Below are positions 1-12,400 of a stretch of 25,383 nucleotides of DNA, in pieces (within the stretch, counting starts at the first letter, position 1; every line of letters starts with the position of its first letter). The DNA comes from Elysia marginata (lineage: Eukaryota > Mollusca > Gastropoda > Plakobranchidae): the NCBI GenBank assembly GCA_019649035.1, contig BMAT01009173.1, forward strand, positions 113,043-138,425, read 5' to 3'. The notes below the pieces were generated by a model that was given only the letters and a program-made list of their open reading frames with translations, made no database searches and was not told the DNA's origin. Both the position numbers and the translations under genes were made by a program.

Positions 1-1153
1 TCGAATGTCCCCCTTTTATGTGCCAAACTTTGGGAACTGCTCATATCTTATCTTGGCATTAAACTTAAAATACCGTTTACGTTGTTCTTTCTCTCTTCGA
101 TAAAACTGGATACATGATAAAATTAAATTTATATAAATTATAATAGGCCGCATGGATTATTTTTCTGTTAATTAAACCCTAATGAATATTAAAGTCAACG
201 TAGATTTAATCTTGACCTATTGGCACCGACCAACATCCACTATTCGTTATTCCTGAGATAATACCGTAAAAATTTACATTCTGACCCTCTCCTGTATATA
301 TGAGTTTGTTAGCTGCAAATTACAGCAATATTTTATTATGACATAGACCCCAATTAGAGCTCAAAATATGCCTGAAACGCTGTATTTTGGGGGCAAAAAC
401 ACAATTTTTTTCTGGGGGAGCATGCCCCCAGACCCCCCTAGACAGGCTCCCACCTTCGGTGGTCGCAGTGAAGTTCAGACAATTTCATGACGCCTCAGAT
501 GCAGGTCTATCTAGTTCATTCTCTTAGAATAGATATTAGTGGGTTTTCTTCTGTTTTGTTTTGTACGCAACTTGTATCTGTTGAATAAGAAAGTTTGTCT
601 GAGGTCTTGAATTGCTTTGAAGTGAAGGCATCGTCGAAATCAAACTAAGTTTTTGCAAAGCAGGGATTAGAGCATTGGGGTATTTATGGTGGACTGTCTT
701 TTCAAAGTATCAAAATTGTAAATAAGTATCATGTTTCAAAGCGTGTCTCAGTCTGTTTTTTTTTTTTTTTAAGCTTCAAAATGGTAAATATCGCATTAAA
801 TGATCAAAACTTTGTGGAAAGATATTCAAATGGTTTTTATTTAAAGTATTCAAGCAGGTAACATTGGTCTTTAAAAGTGTTTTTTCTAGACTTCCTCACT
901 CATTTGGACTGGATATATGAGGGATTAAGATATTTTTTAATGTTTTGGTTGAAAAGCCATATGAACTTTGTGCTGTCCATAACCTGTACAGATAATGAAA
1001 GATTCGATGGGGTTTTTTAACCGCATCACTCTATCTTTCTGAGAAACTGTTTTAAAATTAGCCCAAACCATTCATTCAATTCAATTTTCTTAGTCAAAAC
1101 AAATATGCATAAGTAATTATATTGAAAATAGTCAACACTTAGTCAGGCTAACA
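1..1153. other. Upstream UBR5 intron, partial
   Basis: This is AT-rich, non-coding sequence. I find no stretch that resembles the UBR5 exon expected before exon 1 (the end of the propeller and its basic linker), so that exon lies upstream. The notable contents are the GC-rich repeat at 345-470 and the small inverted-repeat element that starts at 1154. Confidence 0.6.
345..470. repeat. GC-rich interspersed repeat fragment with hairpins
   Basis: An abrupt GC-rich patch lies in AT-rich intron. CTGGGGG and CCCCCAG flank GCATG as a 7-bp stem (near 412-431), followed by an accccccct run and a second small hairpin, ccacc-ttc-ggtgg, near 450-462. The preceding AT-rich lead (agagctcaaaatatgcc) and this GGGGGCATGCCCCC-type core resemble a motif I recall from many invertebrate interspersed repeats, probably DNA-transposon remnants. 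The class and exact ends are not established here. Confidence 0.4.
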
Positions 1154-1350
1154 CAGGGATGTCGTTTTTCAGTTATTTTCCTTTCTTAAGCTTCAGAAAC
1201 TTAATTCAAAACACAAATTTGAACAATACTGATCCCTCGGACAATGACAACTCATTGTCCTGAATGACACATTTTTTTATAAGTTTATTTACTCAAGAAC
1301 ATTGTGTCAGGGTTTTCAGTTATTTAAAAAAAATTTTAGTGGCATCCCTG
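1154..1350. mobile_element. Small MITE, CAGGGATG ends, 6-bp TSD
   Basis: A 197-bp element begins CAGGGATGtc and ends ggCATCCCTG, about 10 bp of terminal inverted repeat with one mismatch. It is flanked directly by CTAACA on both sides (1148-1153 and 1351-1356), a perfect 6-bp target-site duplication. Inside, 1239-1260 forms a perfect 9-bp hairpin (ggacaatga / tcattgtcc, loop caac). No coding capacity. CAGGG ends are usual in the hAT superfamily, but that superfamily normally makes 8-bp duplications, so the class is uncertain. Confidence 0.65.
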
Positions 1351-1430
1351 CTAACAGATTTTAACATTACCATTTTCAATGATTGTTACAGCCAAGGGTA
1401 AATGTTTTGTTGTTTTATTGTTTTCTACAG

Positions 1431-1549
1431 AGCGTAAGAAAGGCCCTGTCACGCCAGTGAAGGATGATGAAAGAGAGGAGAGGTGGCCACTGAGACAGGT
1501 CGTGTTTGTGGAAGACGTGAAATCTGTACAGCTTGGCAAAGTACTTAAG
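1431..1549 (+). CDS. UBR5: UBR5 exon 1 of window: start of small beta-barrel region
   Basis: The acceptor is ttctacag and the donor is aag|gtactg. The first two bases complete a split codon and the exon ends in phase 0. It encodes a Lys/Glu-rich lead-in followed by [13 protein letters not shown] and GKVLK, which matches the conserved start of the SH3-like barrel after the propeller in UBR5. The preceding exon is not in the window. Confidence 0.9.
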
Positions 1550-4500
1550 GTACTGAAACTCTCCACTCTCTGTCTACATGATTTATACAGCCAAGTCTAA
1601 TAAAGTTCAAGCTGATTAAAGTTAATATTAAGTTTAACTTGATTCGGATTTCTGGATTTTTCACCAAAGTTAAATTATGTCCTCTGGGGATTAACTTAAG
1701 AAGGGTTGAATAGAGTTAGATTTTGAGGGATGGGGGTTGTAAATATTTTCTTCAAGATGTTCTCTTTCCTTTCTTTTAAAAACAGTTTTGTATATTTTTA
1801 TTGTAAAACTTAATGCATCAGAATACTTGTGATTGAATTTTACATTATTTATGCTCTTTTCAAGGAAGTAATCGAAGTTTTTTTTTGTGTTTCTGTCACT
1901 ATACAGTGGAACTGCGGAATAAAGACCTTGTAAAATGTTGATAAAAACAGGTCTTAATACTCTTATAGGGAGGGGGGGGGTCTTTATTCAGTTATTCAGG
2001 GTCATCCCATGTTAGCAGATTTCTTCAAAATTAAAGTCAGATAAGAGGGGTGGTCTTTATTGAGGGGTTCCTTTGTATTTCAAAGTGACAGGTGGGGAAA
2101 ATAGTTTAAAAGAACAACTACAAAAAATGATCTGAAATGCTGCATTCGTACATTTCTTGTAAAGGAGTAGTAGTGTCTAATAGATTTCCATGTTCTATCA
2201 TGGCATTTAGTCTTTCCTAACTCATCCAACACATGGGTTGATAATTAAAATAATTTTTAAAATGGTTTGCAGCAAAACAAAAGCTCCTCAAGGTAGTCAA
2301 TCCACAAAAATAACACTGAAAAATTAAATATCTCCTAAAATCTTGTTTTTTGCTCATTTTGTAGGCCTAAAATTTTACTCCATAGTTTTTAAAAGAATTT
2401 ATACCACTGATTTGAGATTCTATCAAACAAAAATCTATTGTTAATGAATTAATCATGTCACTAGGTGGATGGTGCGTGTGCTGCAGTGAGGTTCCAGCGA
2501 GACACAGATAGTGCAGGCTCCAGCAAAGATGATATCCCATCTCTACTGCAAGACTGTCGTCTGCTGCGCAAGGATGAGTTGCTTGTGGTAAATATTTGTG
2601 TATTCTTTGTCTGTTATCCACAGATTTGTAAGCAATTACTTTCATGTCAACCGTTGCTAACAAAGGCTCATCTTTAAAAATAAGGAATAGGTGAACGTTT
2701 TTGCTAGTTTGATGCTTTGAAATACAGACAATTAAACATTATGAAGAAGCCAAAATTGATTTTGAAAAGCCATGCTATCGACAATGACAGTCTTACTACC
2801 TCTTAAGTTCACAAAATTGAACTGTAATATTATGAGTATAAATCATTATTGTTCTTGTGACTTCTTTATCTGAGGAGCGAGACTGATTCTTGACATGCCT
2901 GTATCATTATTCTCCTCTTGTGTTTCAGGTGAAAACAACTGGAGCCCCTCGGTACCCTGATTGTTTTTTGAAAGTACCGAGAAAAGTGGCAATAGCAGAG
3001 CATGGTCAGACTGAAGCAGTCACCGTGGATGTTGACGGTAAAGTCTTTTACTTGGAAATTCATTTTTGCTTGTCTAAATTCTTCATCTTGAAAACTTGTC
3101 CTTATTTTTATCATATATATGTGTAGTGCTACACAATGAGTCATGTGGTCCCAGCGAATTCAAGAAAATGGGCATTTTTAAGTACTTGGTCAAATTTCTT
3201 TTGCATAATGTAAAAGTTCACAGTGTTTTTCATCATCTTCACTCATGAAAGCATTTAAAAATGTGAAAAAGTATGTTTTAAAAGTTTTTAGAACATGTTA
3301 ATGCCCTTTTGGCTTTTATTTCATGATGACTTTCTCCATGTTTTAAAAATTAGGCCTCTTGGATTCCTTGTCTTTTAAGAGCAATAACTCAAGACCTAGT
3401 CAAGATATCAAAACAATTTTTTTCACAATCTTTCAAGGCCTTTTCATGGATGTGTTCAACTCCATATATTAAAATCCACATGTAGAATGATTTTGTGGGG
3501 TCGCTACACATTTATCTTTTTTATGCTTTTCTTCGTTTTATAATTTTAATTATCTTCCCGTATGTTGGATAAGTTAGGAAAGACTGGGAGATCCTGTATT
3601 AGTTATGTATACCTGTTGCATTAAAGCCATGAAAGATAGGATAGTGAATTTTTGGTCTGCTTAGTTCTCGTAGTTATTCTCTATTGAGAAAAAAGGGTAA
3701 TTGCTTTCTCTATTGAAAAAGGCTTGTCCAAAAGGAAAGTTCTCTTTTATTCTGGCCTTATACCCTGTTTCCTTCATTTTTTCATCACACCTTTCTTTTT
3801 TTAATTATTTCAATTTTGGTAGGATTATAAACAAACTTCACTTTAGCTTTCTTTAGAAACATACGTCCAGCATTCTATTTTGAGAATATTTGTGGGTTTT
3901 TTTTGGTTTTGGAAACTTTACTTTTAACCCAAGTCTATTGTCATTTTTTAAACTTAGAGGTTACTGTCATGTAATTAATTGGGCTTGTCTTGGCATATCA
4001 TGAATCTGTTCTGTTCAAATGCTTTGTTTTTTGTTGTTGTTTTTTTTTGGGGGGGTTAGAATTAAAGGTATATGCATTTTTCTGAATGGCTAACAAGAAT
4101 AATCCATTAAATAACTTGTGCATTGAGTAGCAATCAATCCCTTTGGCCAATAAATAATTTTTCTCATATACCTTTTCTCTCTGACATGAAGGTATTGACA
4201 TTTTGTGTTTCAAAGTAGATGGCATCTTTACCATTTCTTCCATAACCTTATGTATTTATTTGCTTGTTCTGTCTGATGAAAAGGTATCCACATTGTGTCT
4301 CGGAGTGGATCTCGGCTGTACTATTCCTTCCACAACCTGAGCACAGGCAAGCTGGACATGAACTGCTTGTTTCCTACCAGTGCTGAAGCGTTTCTGGGAA
4401 TGAGGTCTAACCAGGTCTCACTCCTCACTTGTGGAACGGTTAGTGTCAATATGTTAAGTAAAACTCGCCTTGAAAAATGTCATTTGTAATTCTGGGCTTG

Positions 4501-6447
4501 GGAATTTGAAAACTCAGGTCTTGTGAAGAATTTCAGGACAAAATAAGATGTTTCCATTTTAACATGGGATCTACGTTAAAAAGTAAAGATTTTTTTTGAG
4601 AACCTTGTCTATTTTTTTCAACTAAAGCAACTTTCAAAACATGAAAGCAAACTTTTGTCTTAGTGTTGATAAGAAATTTAGAACAGGATATTGATAGCAA
4701 TTGTCTCAATTTGCGTTGAAAACTGTCATGTGTTCATTGAGCCTTTAATAAGTTTGATAAATCAACAACTTTTTAATAGAATAACCTGTCTGTTCTTTTA
4801 TGTATTATCTATACCACAGCCTAAAATTGATTTTTTTTTCTCCTTAAATTTTCTATAATTGATGTGTATATATAAAAAAATCTTTTTGTATTTGAACCTG
4901 ACCACTCTCCTCCAGCCTCCGCCCAATTCATCATTGATTCTTCGCGATGGGAATGGAGCCATCTACCCAATGGCCAAAGACTGCAATGATAACATCCGTG
5001 ATCCAATCTGGCTGGATCTCCCACCGGTGACATCGGTCGGCATGAAGGTTCAGCGGGTTCCGAGCCTAGCCATGGCGGGCAAAGATTCTGCCCTTGTCAT
5101 AGCACTAACCGTCAAGGTTTGTTTACAAAAGGCCTACATAGACTTTCTTGTCTTTTGTCTTTTAAGTTTTTTTGTTTGTACATAGAAAAATGGCAAATGT
5201 GCAGCCTATTAAATATGGGTCTCACAACCAGTGCCATTGAGCAATGGAGCCATTTTCACTTGTATTTTCACTGTACTTTTAAGAAGCAGTTCCTGGTATG
5301 TAAAATTTCTGATGTCTGGCTCACGGAATGGGTTACAAATTATTCAAGACTTAACATCTGTACAGGAAGCTATTATAGTCTGATTACTTATAAGGCAAGT
5401 GAATTGAACTTTTATCAATATCTTTGGGTCACACCACTATTCCCTCATCATCATTTCACAAACTGTTGAGATCGTCAGGGGGATTTAAAAGTTTTGACTT
5501 TATATCTTTTGTTTTATTGGTGCATTTGATGCTAATGCTGAGAGAGGGATTCTGAGAAGGGGATGGGCTGAAGGGTTGTTGACAAATCACTTTATCTATT
5601 TATTTGAATTCATGGTGTATTTATTGTTCGAGTTCTTGATGCTTTTTTTCTTTTTGAATGGGTAACATTGCTTCTAGTCGAAGTTCAGGGTTTTTTTTTG
5701 GTTTGTTTTGTTTTATAGTGGACAATAGAAAGTTAACAACTTTTTGCTTTTATACAATTATTTAGAGTTTTCTGCATCACGGCTAGATTATTGTAATTCA
5801 TTGCTTGCTGGTTTAAGCAATGACAAGCTGCGTAGACTGCAGTGCATACAAAACAATACCGCCAGGCTAGTTCTTAAGAAAACAAAACGTGAACATATAA
5901 CTCCACTATTGCATGAATTGCACTGGCTGCCCATCAAAGCCAGAATTGAGTATAAACTCGCAGTTATTTGTTTCAAAAGCATGAACAGTGATTTTCCATC
6001 ATATATCTCTGATTTGTTGTTTCCTTATACACCATCAAGATCATTAAGATCTAGCACTACGAATAAATTATCAATTCCTAGAGTGCATTTGAAGGGTTAC
6101 GGAGAGAGAGCTTTTTCTTTCTCGGGTCCATCTACTTGGAATAAAATTCCTGAAGAATTAAGACAAACAACAAGTTTAGATCATTTCAAAAAGGTTCTAA
6201 AGACGCATCTTTTCCAGAAGTATATTAAGTAGGTCCCCACTGATTATGTTAAATAACTTTTTCTTTTTCTTTAAATGATTTTAATCTGCTGTACACATGT
6301 ACCTAAGTATGCTTGAAAGTACGTATGTAAAGCACCTGGAGCAAACTTATGTTTTGTTGTGAAAGTGTACCTAAGTATGTAATTGAAAGTATGTATGTAA
6401 AGCGCCTAGAGCTAACACCTGTTGGAATAGGCGCTATATAAAAAGCC

Positions 6448-6479
<32 letters not shown>

Positions 6480-9400
6480 CTTTCTCAATGTTTCAGCATC
6501 AGGAACTGGTTCCACACATCTTGAGGTCAGATATCGTCAAAGTGAGCTCTCTCCTCACAGCGCTAGAAGAAGAAGCGAGTAAGTTTGTTTATGAGTTAAA
6601 TGTGATGCCTTTTCAGTTGAGAAAACATGTTGAGTGTTTGGGGAAAGTTTTATCTATACACCTGTAAATTTTTTCTCTCTCTGTAAGTTGAGAAAGGTTA
6701 ATTGTAGCTTCGAATAATTGTTCTTGAAAAGTCTGAACAGTTACATTTTACACAAAATAGCACTAAGCACTAAACCAAGAAGCAGACAGTAGAGAGGTAA
6801 GAAAAAGGAATAGAAATTTCATTTCCATTATTGTTTGATATTTATGCATCGTGTTTAAGATGATAAAATAACGGTGAGTTAAAGTCTTGCTGAGAAGGAT
6901 GAAATATAATCCCGGCTAGATTTTCTCTGAGAACCTGGCAGACAATTAATAATTTATATTATATTAAGTATGTTGACCAAACAATAACGTTTTGCTGTGC
7001 GATTTTTCACAGAGGACAGTACAACTGGAGGTCTCTCAGGTCAACCCAGACTTCAAGAAGTGTTGAAAGAACACTGCGATGGCAACCGCAATATCCTGCA
7101 CATGTGTGTTGCAGCCTGCATCCCCCAGTCTAATAAGGAGTGTGATAACGGTACGCTTGCTTACAGTTATACATGTTTTGATATATAGTAATGATAACTG
7201 GGTATATTGAGGCTTTACTATTCCTCAACAGTTTGGCAATTTCAGATCAGTAGGAGTGTCAAACTACTGAGAAACTTATTAATTTATACAATCCTGGGAG
7301 ATAAAAATTGGAAATGAAATTCTTTCTTTTGCACCATCTTTTTTTTTTCCTCCTCCTTTCTTTTGTGTTTTTTTTTTGTCTCTGTTACATTTTTTTCTCT
7401 TTTATTATTTTTTTGTAAAATAGAGTCTAAATTTTTATGCAAAACAGGATTTTGCTTCACTTACAAATAAATTAAATTGAAGATAAAGATTTTTTACATA
7501 GGGCTGAATCCAGTTATGCTTTAAACGCATTACATGGGTTCCCGAACAGGCCATTACCAAAAAAATCTCCTTCTGAACTTACAGCAGTTATAGCACATCA
7601 CTCTAGCACACTGACAAGATCTTATACACATATAGCTGGGTACTAATTTAACACCTGAATGCGACAGAGAAATGTGTAAATAGCCTTTTCAAGGACTAAA
7701 TATCAACCTGCGGAACAGGCGGCTTGAACCCGGACCTCTCTGTCTGAAAGCGTAGAGTCTATTGCTAGACTGCAACACCACATGACACCAATTATTCTGT
7801 ATATACAATATAATACAAAATGCTATAACTCCATATTTCTAATGTTTATGCTGCAGAGCCTCAGACAGGAAGTAGTTCCAACTTCTCATACACTCTGGAT
7901 GCCGTGACGAGTGCGGTGGATGCCATTGTGTCCATGCAGTCAAGCCGGAGCTCGGACAGTGCCGGCAGCAGGAGGTATGTGTCAAGGTAAAACATGATAA
8001 ACCCTCTAGTCCTTAGACCTCTGGTTGCACTGCTCTGGGTTAACAAAGTGCCATTCTGTAGTCTCTCTTGATTTCGGCATGGTGCGCTTTAACCAAATGA
8101 AGGAAATCGAAATGAATCGACTGCCTTATTTGTATCATTTGTGCTTGGGAAAAAAATGTAATTATTGGTTCAAAGAAATTGGTCAGGCACTTAGTAAAAA
8201 AATTGTGGGTCAAGTAATGCATCAGATGATAATGTGTCAAGAAATAGGGTTATTCCATTTTTACCCAAGTTTGACTTTTGGCCATATTGGCAGCACCATG
8301 AGGGTTTGTTCTTTGAATAGGGCAAAGAAAAGAAAATCAAACAAAAAGAGTGCGACTTTTTAGTTGAAATTTGTTCATATATTTATAATAAAGTAATAAT
8401 GAACTGTTGACCCAATCAAAATTCAACAATTGAGGTTTCGACATGTATTCAGTTTGGGTCCCATGACTGCACTATAGTGCAGTTAAGTTTAGTCTATAGA
8501 ATGTGTACCGGGTATTCTAAAAGTTGTTCTCAGTTAGCCTTCAGGTTATCTAGACATCTCCAACACCATATGGGGCATGTCCATTCTATTCTTCTTTTTT
8601 TTTTTTAAAGCATTTGAGTTTACTCATATCTTTAAGAAATATGCAAATGTTGTGTCAACTTCATATTAATTTATGATTTACACATGGCAAAACGTTTGTT
8701 TTGGCAGTAAATATAAATATTTCCATTGTATACATAACGTTTTTGTCTGTAAAAAAGCAGCTCAATTTCTAAAATTTCAGCTTGATAAAAAACTCCTGAC
8801 TAACTTCTTTTATTTACTTTTCCTTGCTTTTTTTTGCTTGTCCCTCGCAGTATGAGTATGAGAGACCTGATACGTCGAGCGTCGTCAGCAGCTGCCCACA
8901 GAGCCGTTAGCACGCTGGAGTCTAGAGACCTTGACAGAGAGGATTCTGGGATGGCTGGCCCGACTCTGAATTGGCCTCCAGATCCACCCCCAAGCTATGA
9001 CTCCATACCTTTCTGTAAGTCTTGTTTATTCCATGTAAAATCTTCAGGGGAAACCTTATATAACAGTGTTGATGAGACAAAATCATAGTATGTTGTATCA
9101 GATCTCTGTTAAACGAGGAAAGCTCTGAAAATAGAAAGAATGTGACTAGTCTCTAGTTTGATATGTAGTGTAGGACTTGGGCTGGAGTCAAACAAACTGA
9201 GCAAAGGGACAGTCCTGTGTTGCCACTCGCAATTCTGACACGCAAAGCTTTCTTTCACATTGCTAGGCTTAGAGTTCAGGAGAGAGAGAGGAGAGATGAT
9301 TGTACTGTGTCCTGAATATAGGCCCAAATGAATAGAGATAGAGAGGTGTTTAGGGAGGGGCTTAAGAGGACCTTTTTTGAACAGCCTGTAATGTTGCCTC

Positions 9401-12400
9401 CAACCTGTTCACCCATCCCTGTTATAACCAGTTTCTAGTTTAAATCTCCTGTCATTTTGATATTTTTTTAGTAGAGACAAACTAAAAAAAAACCCAGAGA
9501 TTTTTTCTTCAATGTGATCAATTCATTTTGAGAAAGAGACATTAGGATTTAATACAAATGTTGTGATATACTTTTTAAAAAAAAGCAAAAAAAAAAAACT
9601 CCACTAAAATATTATAGCTACCATCCTGTTATTTTTATCCTGTTTATATCCCAGCTGAGTGGTCATCGCGACAGTCAAGTGCTGCCTCAGGTGCTGCTGC
9701 TGCATCTTCTTCCAGTGCTGGCGGGTCGTCGGGACTGGGGAGCAGCGGCGCCGGTTCCAGTAGTGGCGGCGGCCCGTCAGGTCTGGGCCGAGAGATGAGC
9801 AACGTGAATATGCCGCCAGTCAAGATGGAGGACAAGGTACGACGTAACCGGGCGCTCACCATCCTCAACTTGGTTCTGGAGGCGCCGGTGTTACAGCCAC
9901 ACCTGAGACAACTGCTCACCTCCAAGTGAGTAATGTCATTGGCCAGATTGGGTAGATTTTCACTTATTTTCACATAGGTTGAGTACCATCACCAAGCTTG
10001 TTAGTTGAACAATATTGCAAAGACTATTATATTGGTATTTTCAGATGTTTTACATGTGTTAATGTAGTGTGAAACTGATAATGGTTGATTTTTTAAATGG
10101 CACTTCTGACTTGTCACTTCACACTGATCTTTGTCAAATTTCCCCAGAAACGCGGAAGGGTGCACCCCGTTTATGCAAGCAGTGTGTGGTCGGGCCTACA
10201 ATGCGGCACTCTCCATCCTGGAGGCGGCCCTCAAGGTGCGAGACATGTATCAAGCTCAGGCAGGAAGTGGAGACCCAAGCGCCTCGGCTGCTACGCCAGC
10301 TGGCTTGAGCTCGGCTCGGGCTGCCTCGTTCTCTATAAACTCCGGCGCCAGTACTGCGACAGCTGCAGGACAACAGATCTTGATGAGCATGCTGTACCCG
10401 CCAGGCTCCAGCCTGGATAACTCTCCCTTACATGTTCTGTGTGCTAATGACACCTGTAGCTTCACCTGGACTGGGGCTGACCACATCAACCAGGTATGCA
10501 ATTCTGACACAAAATTTAAATCATTAGACCTGTCAAGCCTGATGCATCTCTGGGTTGAAAAGGAGGACTTGTCTGAAATCTTTAGTTTAAGTGCTACAAA
10601 GAGATTTGTGTTCTCGCCTCATAGAGAGTTCCCCAGCCGTTTATAATTTTGTATGTATAGTAACCGTGAGAAATGCATTTTTTCATTTTCCAATGCCTTA
10701 TAATGTGAAAATTGCAGCATCCGACTACATTGCACTGGTTGCAAGACAAATAGAGATAGATATGTGGAAAATTACCCCTTATTTTTGTCAAATTCTTCAT
10801 CATTTTTAAAAATTTAGTCATACACCAGATTTAATATTTTCAATTCTTTTCGTTGTCACATAACCTTTACCAGGACATTTTCGAATGCAAGACGTGTGGT
10901 CTGACGGGCTCCCTGTGCTGCTGTACAGAGTGCGCTCGCGTCTGCCACAAGGGCCACGACTGTAAGCTTAAGAAGACGTCACCGACGGCCTACTGTGACT
11001 GCTGGGAAAAGTGCAAGTGTAAGGCCCTCGTCGCTGGCAACCAAGCTGTGCGCACCAAGCTGTTGGATCTACTGCTTCTCTACACTGATCTCGTCTCTCA
11101 GCCAAACTCACGAGGGGAGACAATTTTGCTGTTCCTGGTGCAGACAGTTGGTCGACAGTTAGTGGAGCAGCGGCAGTTCAGACCCTCCCGAGGTGGAGGT
11201 GGCCGCGGTGTGCCAGGCGGTCGGAAGATGCAGCTTGTGGATATTGGTTAGTCTGGCCTAGCGGTAAAGACACTCGCTCAGAGATCGGGAGACAGGTTCG
11301 ATCCCGGGCCGAGTCAAACCAGACTTTAAAATTGGTATTAGTAGCTGATCCGTCTGGTGTCTGGCATTATGGATTTAGTGCTAAGACTGGTCGGCCCGGT
11401 GTCAGGATAATGTTACTGGGTGTGGTGTATGCAGCGCTCCGTACATTTCAGTGTGGCAGCACGCTTTCAATTGTCCCAAGCGCCGTCTCTGATATAACCT
11501 TGTAGTTGAAAAGAGACGTTAAAATTCAAACAATCAATCAATCATTCTTCTGTTTATCTATGAATGGTTCATGTAAATGGAGAAGCAAACCCTTCAGCTT
11601 AAAGCAAGTGTATTCTAAAAAACAGGGATGCAAGTTTTATGGTTTTTGCAGGAACTCTAATTTTTTAGCAGTTTTCTTTAGCCAGAAAGTAGGAAAATTT
11701 GAAAAAGATTAAGACATAGATTTTAAAGAAAATCAAACACTTCTTTTGGGTTGTACAGTTGTGTAGGCCTTTTGTGCAGAGTTTTATATACCATTATTAG
11801 GTGATATATCAAAGATTCTATATGGGAAGCTGTTCGTTGTCATGGCTAGGTATAAATGGTGCAAGAGCTTTTTGTGCATAAGACACTTGCATCCCTGAAA
11901 AAAGAAAGAGCAAAAAGGACATGGCTGAAGGAGAATAATATCTTTTCATAAAACCACTCCTCCCTCAACTTGTCCTAACTCAAACCAGCTTACATTTCAA
12001 AAGAAAGGGGCTTGATGGCAATATTTTTCTTCAGGTATAGCTAAATTCAAACAATTTTCTACAGTCTCGAGATTAAGAATAGATAATACTTAGCCTGCTT
12101 GACAGATTGGTTCAATTTTTTATCTCTCCAGACGTTGAGATGCCCGAACATGACTTGGAGCCACCTCGGTTCTGCCGGCAGGCCCTGGAGAGGATTTTAG
12201 ATGACTGGACGGCAGTGAAGGCTATGCTCACATGTGGACTGAAACAGCCGGCCACGGGGTATGGGTTTGTTGACCTAGTCAGAGAAGCTAAGCAGTATGC
12301 TGTAAAAAGTTTTTATCCCTAGATATTGTTTACACAATGGTCACAAACAGCTATTCATCAAAGGGAGTCAAGCTAAGTGGGAACTGTATCACAGACCAAT

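Larger units (their letters stand above)
5760..6479 (+). mobile_element. 5'-truncated L2/CR1-type LINE (reverse transcriptase tail and 3' end)
   Basis: An open frame to 6232 encodes the C-terminal tail typical of L2/CR1/jockey-like LINE polyproteins. Landmarks are [54 protein letters not shown] and [17 protein letters not shown]. The polymerase core and endonuclease are absent, so the copy cannot move by itself. The 3' end carries the stem-forming gcgcc...ggcgc motif and (TTA)n repeats (6449-6479) usual for this group. Within the 3' UTR a block of about 45 bp is tandemly duplicated (6299-6342 and 6367-6412). Sense orientation within the host gene; it ends 17 nt before exon 6. Confidence 0.85.

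Noticed and set aside
5119-5469. 116-codon open frame downstream of exon 5
   Set aside because: It overlaps the exon 5 end in another frame and continues through AT-rich intron; the residues look random.
8025-8363. 112-codon open frame in intron 8 as a separate gene or exon
   Set aside because: AT-rich, no recognisable domain, no compatible splice junctions with UBR5, and the flanking exons join in frame without it.
11251-11320. Functional tRNA gene at the SINE head
   Set aside because: A and B boxes are present but the cloverleaf is degenerate, and the head continues into a repeated body with a tail seen three times, so it is a SINE.
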